Shown: one piece after another, positions 1 to 11,593 of the stretch
Position numbering within the stretch: position 1 is the stretch's first letter
Layout: every line of letters begins with the position of its first letter
DNA from: Thamnidium elegans
Lineage: Eukaryota; Mucoromycota; Mucoromycetes; Mucorales; Mucoraceae
Assembly (NCBI GenBank): GCA_025201345.1
Contig: JAIXMG010000007.1
Coordinates: 1,240,001-1,304,000 of the forward strand
DNA length: 64,000 nt
Direction of reading: 5' to 3'
Made by a program: the position numbers and the translations under genes
Notes under the pieces: model-generated
Databases searched by the model: none
The model's input: the letters and a program-made list of their open reading frames with translations, nothing else
What the model was told of the DNA's origin: nothing

Positions 1-2477
1 AAGAGTGTTCACCAGTCAACTCGTTAGCAGTTTGACGCATATAAAGAGGAACGAAACCAGCACGCTTCCAGAACTTATGAAGAGAAGGTGTAAGGCCGTA
101 GGAGACACCGAGGTAGTCAAGACGAGGAGCAGGCTTATCACTCAACTTAGTAAGAAGAGGGGGCATCTTACGAGGATCACGAACCTTGATTTGATCAGTC
201 TTCAAGTCAACATTATCGAATTCATGATCGTCAACATTAGGAAGGGTTTCGCTATCATTAGGACTGACCTCACTCAAACTACTGGTCTTACCTTGGTAGA
301 AGTTAGTAAGGAGTTCAAGAGCTCTAGAACCATAGCCCATCTTGGAATAATCAGGATGAGTAGCAATACGGACAATACGAGCACCAGAAAGGCTGGCAAA
401 ATCATCATCTTGATATTGTTGAGAGATTAACCAAGGAATCATATCACCAGAAGGACGTTGACCACGAGCAAGAGAGTTAATAACACTTTGACGAGAAATT
501 TCACCTTCAAGACACACTTGAACAACGACTAAAGGATCAGGTAAACTGGTACTGTTCTCATTGACAGGAGGGAGCAAAACGAACAAATGATGAGCAGGAG
601 CATCACTCATCAATTGTAAATCATTAGGGGAGTTCTTATAATGACTAGCAACATAGAGAGACATCATACGTTGCAAGAAAGTTTCAGAGACAGGGTGATA
701 AGAGAAAAGAGTATCACGGTTAACATAGAAAAGCTCACACTCAGAGGGATGAGGACAACCTTGAATGTTCTTGGACACAACAGTAGCATCTAAACAAAGA
801 ACCTTGTTTAACCATTTTTCAACGGGATCATTAGGAGCATAACGAATAGGTTCTTCAAGTTTAACTTCCTTTAAGGTACGACCACCTAAAGAAGTATCAG
901 CACCTTCGACCTTCTTGGCTTGAAGATCACGACCAACGACAATACCATCAGCATCATCCTTCTTATCAACAAATCCACGAGATTGCTCACGCAATTGTTG
1001 GATCAACTTGAGAGAAAGAGAACGACCAGTACCTTCATAACCGTTGATAGTAGAGGCCATAAAGACAAGGTAGGGACCTAGCAATTTACGAACTAAAGGC
1101 AGAGGAATAGCGGCAGCTTCATCAATAACTAGAAGTTCAGCTTGACCAAGAACATGAGCATCTTGGGGTTGAATATATTGAATAGTTTGACGATGTTGCT
1201 TGAAAATGTTGACACGTACAATAGCCTTGTTGAATTCAGGGTTAGTAGATTGAACAATATCGTAATCAAGATGTTCCTCATATCCAAGAGCATCAAAGGC
1301 CTTGAAAACAAATTCGAACAAAGTATTTAAATTCTCGGGACTAGGAGATGTAACAAAAATGTTGGAATAACCATAGGCAACAGCAGAAGCCATGGCAATA
1401 CCAAGAGCGGCAGACTTACCACGACCACGAGCGGCGGTTAAGGTAACAGTACTGCGGAGAGACTTTTCAGAAATAGCTTCTATAAAAGTCAAGACTGCCT
1501 TAGCTTGATCAATAGTACGTGTACATTTAACAAGAGATCCAACAGGTTCAGTGTCGACTAAAGAATCCTTCAATTCCTTAAGTTCAATTTCCTCGGCAGT
1601 TTGTTCGTCAGATTGCTTAATGGCAAGAGGCTTGACGTTCTTACCCATACTGATAGGCAAAACGTTTAATTCATCATCAACAACTAAACAAGTCTCACAT
1701 GATCCAAGTGATAAAATAAAACGTTCGTTGAAACGAGCAATAATATCGCTATGAGCTTCGGTACGATATCTACTGTGAACATCCTAAGAAAAAAAAATAT
1801 GTCAAAAATTTCCATCTAAAAAAGTACTCAGAAATAAAATTACCATAGTCATAGTATAAAGTTGCTTAAGAGAATTCATACTCTTCAATAAGAGAACAAC
1901 CATACCTCCACCTTCAACAGTTTCAATAGTACGAGCTAAAGTGTTGGGTGTAATAGCTTCAAAATCTTGAAGAACAACCATACCGTAGGTGTTACCAAGG
2001 ATGTTTTGGGTTTCTTTATAGTAAGCATAACGAATATTTGTAACAGTGATAAAAAGTTCGAAAGGATCTTCTTTGTTGACATCTCTAACACCACGCTTAA
2101 TATCATTCTTGATCTTGTTTTCACGCTTCTTACGATGACTGTTTTAATAAATTAGTACAATATTCTACTTTTAGGTCTAATTACTTCTTTTTTTTTATAA
2201 AAAAAAATTACCTAGTGAAGCCGAGTTCCTTTTTATAACACCATAAAACAGAAGGGCGAGAAGTTACTTGAGCTTGAGATAAAAGCCAATGCAAGTTGAC
2301 AATCTAAAAAAAAAAGTTACTGTCAGTTTTATTTTTTTTAAAAAAAAAAATAAGGCTTTATTTTCATACCTGATCTTTTCCTTTATCGCCAACAACAACG
2401 AAGAAAGATCTATGCTTGGTTTGTACACAATTCTTAATGAGTGTGTGTACACGGGAATCGACAACCTTCTTAACCAT
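1..2477 (-). CDS. KRE33: RNA cytidine acetyltransferase, Kre33/NAT10 family (3' end outside window)
   Basis: Makes N4-acetylcytidine in 18S rRNA and some tRNAs and takes part in nucleolar small-subunit assembly (family knowledge). Exons on the minus strand: 2477-2370, 2303-2212, 2138-1844, 1783-<1; all junctions are GT/AG with consistent phase. The start MVKKVVDSR matches the family N-terminus. About 759 residues are visible; the family has roughly 1000-1060, so the C-terminal tRNA-binding part lies beyond position 1. Visible motifs: Walker A TAARGRGKSAALG (about residues 279-291), Walker B VIDEAAAIPL, and the GNAT acetyl-CoA loop THPDYSKMGYGSRALELL (about 635-652). Conserved stretches such as ILGNTYGM and DVHSRYRTEAH are intact. 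No frameshift seen. Intron 1 contains a T-run/A-run palindrome, recurrent in this window. Confidence 0.95.
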
Positions 2478-4455
2478 ATCGACGTATAAGTTGGTTTAGT
2501 AAAGCAAGATGCTATATTTTTTTTTCGAAAACTGACATGATTCAAACCACCAAGTGGCGTTTGAAAACGAAAAGCAGTCATACCTCTTCGCAGTTGAAAC
2601 CAGCTTTCCTTTCAAGGAAAGTAAGAAAAAGGGGTACAAGTACAGTTAAGTAAACTATGCTAATTAGCCATAGAATGGAGAGCCCTATCTTAAAAACGAA
2701 GCTACCGAGAAGCAAACAGAAATTTTAACAATGTTTATTGGGGCTTTTGATATCTTCCAAGAGTATCAAACAGTTTAGTTAATTTTCAATAACAGAAATC
2801 AATCTAAAAAATAAGTATTTATATCGTTGTTGCCGTGGTTACCGTTGTTACCGATGTTACCGCTGTTACAATAATCATTATATGGGTTTTGTATAGTTAA
2901 ACCTGCTTTTATAATATTTTCGATTTTGTGGAACAATTTAGTTCCAAGTACTATTGAGTACTGCAACCTGTCGTTATATATCCATATATTTCAAAAACAC
3001 AACTGACAAGAATGATACTCAAATATAGCAACTGAATAAACTATAATAATATGTTGTTGCAGTCTCTCGTAAATCAAATCCTATTACTACATACCATTAA
3101 ATAAGGCATGGTTCGTTATTAGGGTTTCTATTTTACTGCTTTTAGCAAATCATAATCAGCTTTTCAAAGTGTGCGGTTGTTTACATCGGCTAAAAATAAT
3201 TGGTCACATACTTTTTTTTAAAAAAATAAATAACTGGAATAATTTTTTCCTTTTTTCTCTTTAACTTACTTGCTTCAGGATCGTTTTTTAGCACTCTGTT
3301 ATAGTGAAGTACACAGGCTGTATGTAGAGCTTTTTTTGCTCATCATATTTTAATAAGCCTCAATAGGTATGACCGAGGTCCAACCGCCCTAAATTAGCAC
3401 ACATTTACGCTTTGTGAAGAGATGTAAATGGATTCGGGAAACCAGAATGAACGCCGTTTTTGTGGTCACCATTGCGGCGGAATTTCCATTTCTTCAGCTA
3501 GGTTTGGACATAGAATTATGGTTAACGCACTTTACAATACTGAAGACGTGGTCTTGATCACTTTTTTTTTATTGGGTCTTCTTTTTATCTCTTGCTAGGA
3601 GATTTTTTTTAGACTTGTGGGTTTATACATCAGTTTATGACAATTATTACTTCATCGGGTGTTACTTGACTGGGTTCACTGTATGAGGACAGGCGGTGGT
3701 GATGGTTCCCGTCGTGGTTCGTTATTACATCCCAACAAGTGTATGTATTTATATATATATGCCGTAGTAATTCATTTATACAGAGGCTATTTGCTGGTTT
3801 TCACATTACCCCTCAAGTTTCAAGTTTTTTTTTTTTGGTAGTGTGCGGTGTGTGTCTTGATAATCAAAACCACGTTTAGCTTCTTTAGCCGTGTCTACTA
3901 AGGATTTTTACGTGTACGTTGGTTGGCGTGAATTCTTACTGATGCTATTCTTTGGCAAGTACAGTTCTACTTATAGTGCTCAACCCGATTCCTCTCTCTT
4001 GGAGGGCATGAAAGTTGTTTACTCATGGGGTTCGAAGTGATTACTCTGAAATATGGGTATGAAGGGTCGTTCGTCATCATTTTTTTGGGTCCCAAAATGC
4101 TTTTACCTTCTCGTGGTGGGACCTGTGAGTAGTTTGGTTTCTTTTAAACCTTTCGAAACTAAATTTAGCATAAAAAGGTAATACTAAAAAAAAAGTATGT
4201 TGTTAGAATATATGTATTGTTGTTCTTGAAAATAAAATCCTACTTTAAATAATAAATAACTTCCCTCCCGTGAATATATAAAAACGTAACTGACAAAAAT
4301 AGCGTATATTAAAAATAAACTTATTAATTATCCTGAGAAAACACAACTTACATGATAAATATCGCTACTTGTACAAAACAAAACAAAACAAAAAACCTGT
4401 ATTAGTCTCCCCTTTTTTTTTGTACTGTCAACAAATAAAAAAGTTTCTTTAAGTA
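2478..4455. other. AT-rich spacer
   Basis: About 2 kb between the divergent start of the Kre33-like gene and a dead F-box gene. Apart from the small open fragment at 2799-2990, I see only homopolymer runs, short A/T repeats and short random frames. A 9-bp period GTTACCGNT array lies at 2829-2870. The 62-codon frame near 3659-3841 has no recognisable content. Confidence 0.6.
2799..2990 (-). pseudogene. Open coding-like fragment with Gly-Asn repeat, no start codon
   Basis: On the minus strand a frame of about 63 codons stays open to a TGA at 2801-2799, but has no ATG at its head and a stop just upstream. It reads like protein (for example RLQYSIVLGTKLFHKIE, then IQNPYNDYCNSGNIGNNGN) and ends in a short G-N-x repeat created by the 9-bp DNA repeat at 2829-2870. 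It could be the last exon of a decayed gene or a chance frame. I do not recognise a family. Confidence 0.25.
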
Positions 4456-5211
4456 ATGAACTTGCCTTGTGAGATATACCTTCAAATATTTGACCTACTC
4501 GATAAACTTACCATCGGTAACTGCGCTTATAGTTTGTAAGGACTGGGCTTTACCTGTATTTTGAGTATATTACAGCGATGCTTTGAAAATATCACTCTAT
4601 CAAGAGCAATGTTTTAAGTATTATCTTTGGAGCAAAAAAAGTATACATTCGTCAAGATGAATATGGCTACTGTTTAGGTGCTCGCAAACTAGAAGTTCCA
4701 CTTCCAAAGCAAGCATTTTTAAAGTTTTTTTGAGTACTTTCCAAACCTCAAAATCCTCACATCTGATTATACAAAATGCTTACTGGATATTGATACCGGT
4801 ATTTGACAAGACTTCAGCAAACTATTTTCGATAATAAGTCTGGCTCTGGTCGCGATGATTTGTACCGCTCCACTTACTATAATTTTCGCGCTTCTCTCGC
4901 TCACATATCACTATATCATGCGAGTAGATCTGGACTCACATCTTCGTATGGTGGCATTTTGAGTTACTTGAGCCAATTCAGAAAACTAACCGGCCTAACC
5001 TATTGTAATGACACGGAACACTATACAACAATATATGAAATACAAGCAGCTTGTCCTAGTTTAACGTCCATAGCTATGGTAAAGTTTCCAGTGTAATCGT
5101 AGTGAAGGTATTACTGTTTTATGCGACAAGACAATCAGGAAATGTGGCATCATCTACCTATTAAAGTTACTATACGCAATAGGCGCAAAATCATCTTATG
5201 TTTTTAAATAA
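4456..5211 (+). pseudogene. Broken F-box/LRR-type gene
   Basis: The reading starts as an F-box: MNLPCEIYLQIFDLLDKLTI. It hits a TAA at about 4537, but shifting one frame recovers VCKDWALPVF, the expected next part of the F-box. Further pieces follow in shifted frames: YYSDALKISLYQEQCFKYYL, the 97-codon open piece at 4803-5096 (FRASLAHISLYHASRSG, LSQFRKLTGLTYCND) and a last piece ending at 5211. At least three frame breaks and several stops make this a pseudogene. The layout (F-box, then leucine-rich helices) resembles the intact F-box gene at 61097-62836, but the fragments are too decayed to call them paralogues. Confidence 0.7.
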
Positions 5212-5716
5212 AAAGGAGGTTCCTAATTGTCCTTTGAGAGTCTCCAACAATCTTTGTTGAACTAGTTTTAAAGTTTTTTTTTTTTTTTGTCTTTTTGTCA
5301 AAAATCATTAGTTTATGGTTTATACCCAACATTATGATTACTAACCATTTTTTTTAACGTTTGTCTGACAGCTATTACAGTAATGACATTTAATACATCT
5401 TATTTATCTACGCTTTGTAAGTTTTATATATTGCTGTTAATAATATTTTTATATATATTTTACATATATCGATGAGCAAAAACGACGACTTTTTAAAACG
5501 GTCACTAAATATGGCTGTCTATACTTCTGGTAACGTACTACATGTATCGATTGGTCAATTCCATGTGATATCATAACCAATGGATCAAGATAGGATCATA
5601 TGTCGTAAAACGCTAAAACATCGTTTATCCGTACAACCAAAAGTCGAATTATTTATTTAATTTCTCATATCAAAGTATAGAAAAGAAAGAAAGTGAAAAT
5701 AATTGTACTTCATTTC

Positions 5717-5759
<43 letters not shown>

Positions 5760-7280
5760 TATAGGCTATTTTTGAGAATATGAATATATATGCTACTCCA
5801 ATAAGTACAACTGTATTAGAACCCTTTATACGTCAGCTAATTACGGAGCTTTTTATCCTTTCCGAATTCGTCATTTTATATGCTTTTATATTTTGAAGAT
5901 ATCATCATCGTGGAAATTCCCTGCTACCTTGCAAGTAATTAGAGTTTAAGCAGCCTTAATTTCTATAGAACAGAGCCAACAAAGGTCGTTTATTGGCTCG
6001 AGATAACAATGCGGTTAAAACTTTCTGGGATAGACCGTATCATTCCCACGCGATTACCCCGCAAAAAAGGTTATAATATTATGCTGTAACAAGTAATAGT
6101 CATTTGAAGCGTAATACGTTTCTATAAAAGAAAATGAAAAGAAAAAATAATGTCGTACATTATCACCGTATCATGTTACAGTATATATGACAAGAAAGAA
6201 AATAAAAATGAGGTTATTTATTTTCAAGAAAATTTAATTATGGGGCACTACTTAATTAAATACTGTGTCATAATGTTACTTGCAAATCAAACGTCTTTGT
6301 TTTTCTTTACCAATTGAGGATGTGGGGAAATTTGTTCTAACTGAACGATACTGGCTAAAGTTTTATTCATGTTATGATTTGTACCATGTTGCACGATATA
6401 CGTAACTTAAGGAATGATATACTTTATCGCCATTGTAAACGATTATGCGGCTCATATAATGATCGTAGTGTTTCATAATTCTTAATTTTCCATGAGCACA
6501 ATATCCTTTTTTATTAAAAAAAAAAGATATACACATATATCTCGTCTTCTATATCTCTCTCAATGTTTTGGTACGTATAAACATAACGTGAGACAAGTCG
6601 TTCGTAACCGTGTGTATTTTGCCTCATGTGATTACTTTTATCTTTCTTGATCAGTTTCTCTTAACATTGTGCTTATGTGGAGCATTGTGAGTAATATATG
6701 GAACCAATCACAGCATAATCGGAAATTTAATGTCGTACCGTGAGTAAAGCTGTAAAGAAATGAATGTATAGAAGGAGAAGTAACAAAGTAATCACATATT
6801 GGCGATACGTCAAAATTTGTTACCAAGACTACCATCTGTCAGATTATATAAGATAGAGTCTGATTTTGGTGCAAGGGTCCTTCCATGAGCGAAAGCTTCA
6901 CCGCGGATTCTTTGCAGTATAAGGAAATCATGCTCTAACTAGGTAATCCAACCGAAAAAAAAAAATAGATCAACAAAAATAATAAAGATTCTGTAATATA
7001 CATCTTTCTGTATTTTTCTTTTTTTTTTTTTTTTTTTTTCTTAGTGTATCCTTTTCTTTTAAAAAAAATGTATTCCGAAATATAACAAAAATTGTACACA
7101 TGATAAATTAATTATCTGGGGTTCCTCATAGCTTGTGTCTCATCCAAAATTTAAAGTTCTACCATTTACCGTATAAAGCAATTGTGCTCCACTCATTATG
7201 TTTTGTTCCAAGATTGCCCTGAAAATAAACCTATTTTATTGGCTGTACTCCATAAAATGTCCCCCCAACAAAAAATTTGC
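5212..7280. other. AT-rich spacer upstream of acetyl-CoA synthetase
   Basis: No supportable gene. Contains a 39-nt T run (5718-5756), another T run near 7020-7040, and short decayed coding-like patches, for example minus-strand residues RGNRVGMIRSIPESFNRIV near 5960-6060, too short to assign. The last ~100 bp form the promoter and pyrimidine-rich leader of the next gene. Confidence 0.5.
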
Positions 7281-7288
7281 TATAAAAA
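7281..7288 (+). promoter_or_regulatory. TATA box of acetyl-CoA synthetase gene
   Basis: TATAAAAA lies 87 bp before the ATG at 7368 and is followed by a CT-rich tract (about 7308-7360), a common fungal arrangement for a strongly expressed gene. Confidence 0.5.
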
Positions 7289-7367
7289 GACCTGCAATTA
7301 TACCTTATCTTTTTCACTTTCTTTTTTTTACCCAACTTTTCTCCCTTCTCCTTTTTTTCCCTATTAA

Positions 7368-9556
7368 ATGACTGTTGAACACGCAAAGACTACCTGTCAC
7401 CCCGTCCCCAAGCGTCTCTTGGACGCCTCTCAAAATCCCGTCCCTCATGTAGACTCTATGAAGAAATATAAGTCCATGTGGACTGAGAGTGTTGAAAAGC
7501 CTGATCAATTCTTTGGCAACGTAAGCAAAAAATTTCCTTTTTAAAAAATCTTAACCAAAATCTAAACAAATTTTTTTGTTGTTGAAAAAATAGCTTGCCC
7601 GTGAATTATTAACTTGGTCAAAGCCTTTCGAGACCGTTAAACACGGTTCTTTTGCTGAAGGTGATGTTGCTTGGTTCTTGGAAGGTGAGCTTAACGTCTC
7701 TTACAACTGTGTCGATAGACACGCACTTGCTACCCCCGAAAAGGTTGCTATTATTCACGAAGGTGATGAGCCCGATCAAGTTCGCAAGATCACCTATGGT
7801 GAGTTATTGCGTTTAGTCTGTCAAATGGCTAACACCTTAAAGAGTTTGGGTGTTCGTAAGGGTGACAATGTTGCTATTTATATGCCTATGATTCCTGAAG
7901 CACTTATTGCCATGCTTGCATGTGCTCGTGTCGGTGCTATTCATTCCGTCGTTTTTGCTGGTTTCTCTTCCGATTCTCTTCGTGATCGTGTCATTGATTG
8001 TTCTGCCCGTGTTGTCATTACATCCGATGAAGGTAGACGTGGAGGTAAGAACATCGCCACCAAAAGAATTGTGGATGATGCTTTGCGTGATTATCAAACT
8101 CATGTTGAACATGTTATTGTATTCCGTCGTACTGGTTCTCCCATTGATTGGGTTGAAGACCGTGATATCTGGTGGCATGATGAGATGGCTAAAGCCAGAA
8201 CTTTCTGTGCCCCTGAACCCATGAACGCTGAAGATCCTCTTTTCTTGCTTTATACCTCCGGTTCTACTGGTGCTCCCAAGGGTATCCTGCACACCACTGG
8301 TGGTTACCTTTTAGGTGCTGCTGCCACCGTCAAGTATATCTTTGATGTTCAAAAGGATGATATCTTTGCCTGTATGGCTGATATTGGATGGTAAGTTGAA
8401 TTTAATATATGTTGTTTATCTATTTGTTCTGACCTTCATATTTAGGGTTACCGGCCACACTTACATTACATATGGTCCCCTTTCTTTAGGTTCTACTACT
8501 GTTTTATTCGAATCCACCCCTACTTGTAAGTATATAAAAAAAAAAAAAAAAAAAAAAAGAGTGTAGTTATAAAAAGAAAGAGTCATTCATTCTAACTTTT
8601 TTTTAGACCCCAACCCCTCTCGTTTCTGGGATCTTATTGAAAAGCACAAGGTTACTCAATTCTATACTGCTCCCACCGCTATTCGTGCTCTCCGTCGTCT
8701 CGGTGATTCCTGGTTAAAGGGAAAGAACTTGGATTCTCTTCGTGTCATCGGTTCCGTCGGTGAGCCTATTAACCCTGAAGCTTGGGATTGGTACAATGAA
8801 AAGGTTGGCCAAAGCCGTTGTGCTGTTGTTGATACCTACTGGCAAACCGAGACTGGTTCCATTATTATTTCTCCTCTTCCTGGATCTCACGTCACCAAGC
8901 CTGGTTCTGCTACTCTTCCCTTCTTTGGTATCAAACCTGAAATCCTTGACCCTACCACTGGTAAAATCTTGACCGAAATCGGAGAAACTGGTGTTCTCGC
9001 TGTTGCTCAACCATGGCCTTCTATGGCTCGTACCGTTTACAACAACCACAGCCGTTTCGTCGATACTTACCTTAAGCCTTACCCTGGATACTATTTCACA
9101 GGTGATGGTGCTTACCGTGATGCCGACGGTTACATCTGGGTTCAAGGCCGTGTTGATGATGTTATCAATGTTTCTGGCCACAGACTTTCTACTGCTGAAA
9201 TTGAATCTGCTCTCGTTCATCACGAAACCGTTGCAGAAGCCGCTGTTATTGGCGGTCATGATGATTTGACTGGTCAATGTATTCATGCTTTTGTTTCCTT
9301 AAAGCCTAACGTAGATGCCTCTGAAGGTCTTGACAAGGAATTGAGCTTGTTGGTTCGTAAGATTATCGGTCCCTTCGCTACCCCTAAGCGTATCTACATC
9401 ATTAACGATCATCCCAAGACTCGTTCTGGTAAGATTATGCGTCGTATTCTTCGTAAAATTGTCAACGGGGAGCAGGATTCTCTCGGTGACATTTCGACTC
9501 TTGCTGATCAATCTGTTGTTCCTTCTTTAATTGCTATGGTTCATGGTTCCAAGTAA
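7368..9556 (+). CDS. Acetyl-CoA synthetase (AMP-forming)
   Basis: Activates acetate to acetyl-CoA via acetyl-AMP, in the cytosol/nucleus; supports growth on acetate and supplies acetyl groups. Exons 7368-7520, 7594-8390, 8446-8525, 8607-9556 give 659 residues, the normal family length (about 650-670). Visible adenylation motifs: [11 protein letters not shown] from about residue 271, [37 protein letters not shown], and the C-terminal [10 protein letters not shown] (about 613-622) whose lysine is the catalytic, acetylation-regulated residue. The ATG follows a TATA box and pyrimidine tract. Codon use is strongly biased to C/T-ending codons (GGT, GCC, AAG), unlike most neighbours, consistent with high expression. 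Intron 3 carries a long A run. Confidence 0.97.
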
Positions 9557-9936
9557 ATTTACTTTTACGCTGAAACAAACCCCCCTCCCCCTTTATGTCC
9601 CATATAACCCTATCTCACTTCGACACTCTTGTACAAAATTTTATTTTACCCTTAATTTCAATAAAAAATAATAATTGAAAATTGTCTATTACACCTTATT
9701 TGTACTCAATAATGTCACGTTCTTTACCACCAGAGCCAAAATTTAATTTTAGAAGAGTAAGATGGGTTCCTTTTAAACAAGGTCGGATAGTTTAGTTTAC
9801 GTACAAAATCTTGTTCAGTTGGATATTTAACACTTTTTTTCCTACACCTTTTGCCAAAATGATGTCGCAAAAAAAAAAGTTAAAGTGTCGCGCTCTTAAA
9901 GGATTCAAGTGTCGAAATAAATTCTAACAGAATTGG
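9557..9936. other. 3' flank of acetyl-CoA synthetase
   Basis: AT-rich 3' untranslated and spacer sequence. An AATAAAAAATAATAATTG stretch near 9659-9676 is a plausible polyadenylation region. No gene seen. Confidence 0.5.
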
Positions 9937-9973
9937 TTGAGACACTCAAATAAAAAATATGAAATATGATTGC
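9937..9973 (+). repeat. Left 37-bp inverted terminal repeat
   Basis: Exact reverse complement of 10880-10916 over all 37 bases. Sequence just outside the two copies does not match, so these are true element ends. Confidence 0.9.
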
Positions 9974-10014
9974 TAATCCAGAAAAAATGAAATCGTAATT
10001 AAAATTTGGGAATG

Positions 10015-10158
10015 TTATTCTTCATTAGCATCAAAGAAAATATCATCCTCTATATCTGCATCGTCCTTAGTAATCAGAGTGTTGGTAAAATCAAAGTGAG
10101 ACAGGTGTTCTCGTCGGTAATGTTTTTCAAAAATAGTTGAAGAAGACCAATTTCCCAT
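10015..10158 (-). pseudogene. Tyrosine recombinase C-terminal remnant
   Basis: A 47-codon frame begins MGNWSSSTIFEKHYRREHL and ends in an acidic tail before a TAA at 10017-10015. The GNW(S)SS..FE..Y pattern is the segment around the catalytic tyrosine of phage-integrase-like recombinases of DIRS retroelements. The R-H-R catalytic residues are missing because everything upstream is deleted. It lies in a different frame from the gag-like ORF that ends six bases earlier, so it is probably not translated as a fusion. Confidence 0.6.
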
Positions 10159-10163
10159 AGTAA

Positions 10164-10796
10164 CTATATCGTCTTTGGGTTAATAGCTTGAAGATCGATG
10201 TTGTTACGCATGTCATTAATTTGAGCCGATACATTAAGTAATAAAGTACGGCAATTTTTGAGCATGAGTAGATAGCGTTGCACATTATTATTAGTAGCGT
10301 CTCGACTAATTTCCAATCCAAGTACATCTAAAGGACGGAAAACTCCTGAAAGCATGTATTGCAGGCGTTTAAGTGACATGTCTTGCTTGGCTTGGTACTT
10401 GTTCATCTTGCGAGATGCCACCGGAATCGTATCGGGAGGCTGATAATTCAAGTTGTCGATACTAGGATATGTGTCAATCGTCTTGCGACGTTCATCATCA
10501 ATAAGCATCGTAGTAGGGAACAATGGTGAATCCAAGGAAAGAACTTCCGAGAGAAATTCGGAAGTGGACCATGTATAAGAAGGTCTAATTGATAAGGAGT
10601 GGAGAGCCGAAAGGGTTCCTCCTTCGTCCATCATTTCGATGGGTGTACCGGATTCTGGCTCTGAGGAAAGTTGAGCGCTTGCTTGAGATAATACTATCTG
10701 TTCAAGGTCGAGTATTATTTGTTGCATAGCAACTAATTGCTCATTTTGATTGGGTTGATTGTTTTGGTTGGCTTGGTTGGCTTGAATGGAGTTCAT
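10164..10796 (-). CDS. Gag-like ORF of the DIRS-like element
   Basis: 210 residues from the ATG at 10796. The N-terminus is Asn/Gln-rich (QANQANQNNQPNQNEQ), the middle acidic, and the C-terminal part helical (RLQYMLSGVFRPLDVLGLE, then YLLMLKNCRTLLLNVSAQ). I remember similar N-terminal ORFs in multicopy Mucorales elements, but this is recognition by eye and not a search result. A longer frame upstream to 10832 has no ATG. The intact frame over 630 bp suggests recent insertion or selection for use in trans. No nucleic-acid binding motif visible. Confidence 0.6.
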   Translation of the reverse strand: MNSIQANQANQNNQPNQNEQLVAMQQIILDLEQIVLSQASAQLSSEPESGTPIEMMDEGGTLSALHSLSIRPSYTWSTSEFLSEVLSLDSPLFPTTMLIDDERRKTIDTYPSIDNLNYQPPDTIPVASRKMNKYQAKQDMSLKRLQYMLSGVFRPLDVLGLEISRDATNNNVQRYLLMLKNCRTLLLNVSAQINDMRNNIDLQAINPKTI

Positions 10797-10879
10797 ATTT
10801 TGCGGTGCTGACCGAGCGAAAAAGAAGATCAATTATATATACTTGTATTTAAATTTTTTTTTATAAAAAAGAAGATAAA

Positions 10880-10916
10880 GCAATCATATTTCATATTTTT
10901 TATTTGAGTGTCTCAA
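10880..10916 (-). repeat. Right 37-bp inverted terminal repeat
   Basis: Perfect partner of 9937-9973. Confidence 0.9.
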
Positions 10917-11104
10917 TCTTCTCACACCTGAATGTTATTGTACTAATAGGATATGTAGGATTCTTTTGTATGTTTTACGAGGAGATTGACTCGAACTTTG
11001 TATCTTCTTTATCTCTAAACTAATAATACGTTTCTTCCCCATTCATATACTTTAACTTCACTAAACAAGAGTCTAGTTTTGGGTCAGTGGAAACAAGTTG
11101 GATA

Positions 11105-11275
11105 TTAAAGAAAAAAAATTTCAATGAAACGAGTCAAATCTCCTATAAAACCCGGAGGTACTAAATAGTCGATCTCCTCCACATCCACAAGTAAGCTCCG
11201 TAGGACTGGTAAATTGAGTAAGTTAAATACACGAAGGTATGTATCGTAGGACAAGACCATTACTTGAGAAATAGC
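11105..11275 (-). pseudogene. Coding relic, unassigned
   Basis: On the minus strand about 56 codons stay open without an ATG near the start and end in TAA at 11107-11105. The peptide (VFNLLNLPVLRSLLVDVEE, then IDYLVPPGFIGDLTRFIE) looks leucine-repeat-like, as in the C-terminal half of F-box proteins, but is too short for assignment. Flanks 10917-11104 and 11276-11593 hold only AT-rich spacer, including a 14-nt G run near 11508-11522. Confidence 0.3.
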
Positions 11276-11593
11276 TTTTTTTTTTATCGCGGCACAAAAA
11301 AAAAGACTTATACCAGACCTTTATATGTTAATAACTTGCATATATTACCTTAGAATTTATATACAAATCTAGACTCTTTTTTTTTTTAAAAAAAAAAGAT
11401 CGATTCTGCTCAACTATTTTAATAACAATAAAAAAGGAGCCATTAGAATTTATAGTACATTTTTAAAGAAAAAAAGGGTAAAATAAAATTTAGATATTCA
11501 ATAAATGAGGGGGGGGGGGGGGTTTGTTCGAAAAAAGGAGCAAGTTATTACAATAATAAAAAGGGATATAAAAAAAGGCGGGATTAAATATGT

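Larger units (their letters stand above)
9937..10916 (-). mobile_element. Miniature DIRS-like retroelement derivative with inverted ends
   Basis: A 980-bp unit bounded by perfect 37-bp inverted repeats (9937-9973 and 10880-10916). Inside, on the minus strand, are a gag-like ORF (10796-10164) and, directly after its stop and in another frame, the C-terminal tail of a tyrosine recombinase (10158-10015). In DIRS elements, inverted termini, a gag ORF first and a tyrosine recombinase last are the normal order (family knowledge). Here reverse transcriptase, RNase H and most of the recombinase are absent, as if by one internal deletion near 10160. No target duplication is seen, as expected for recombinase-driven insertion. 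The element cannot move by itself; it could only be mobilised by a full-length copy. Confidence 0.7.

Noticed and set aside
3428..3598. Plus-strand frame starting MDSGNQNERRFCGHHCGG
   Set aside because: The Cys/His patch looks faintly like a transposon zinc finger, but the frame then turns into A/T-run translation and stops; too little to call.
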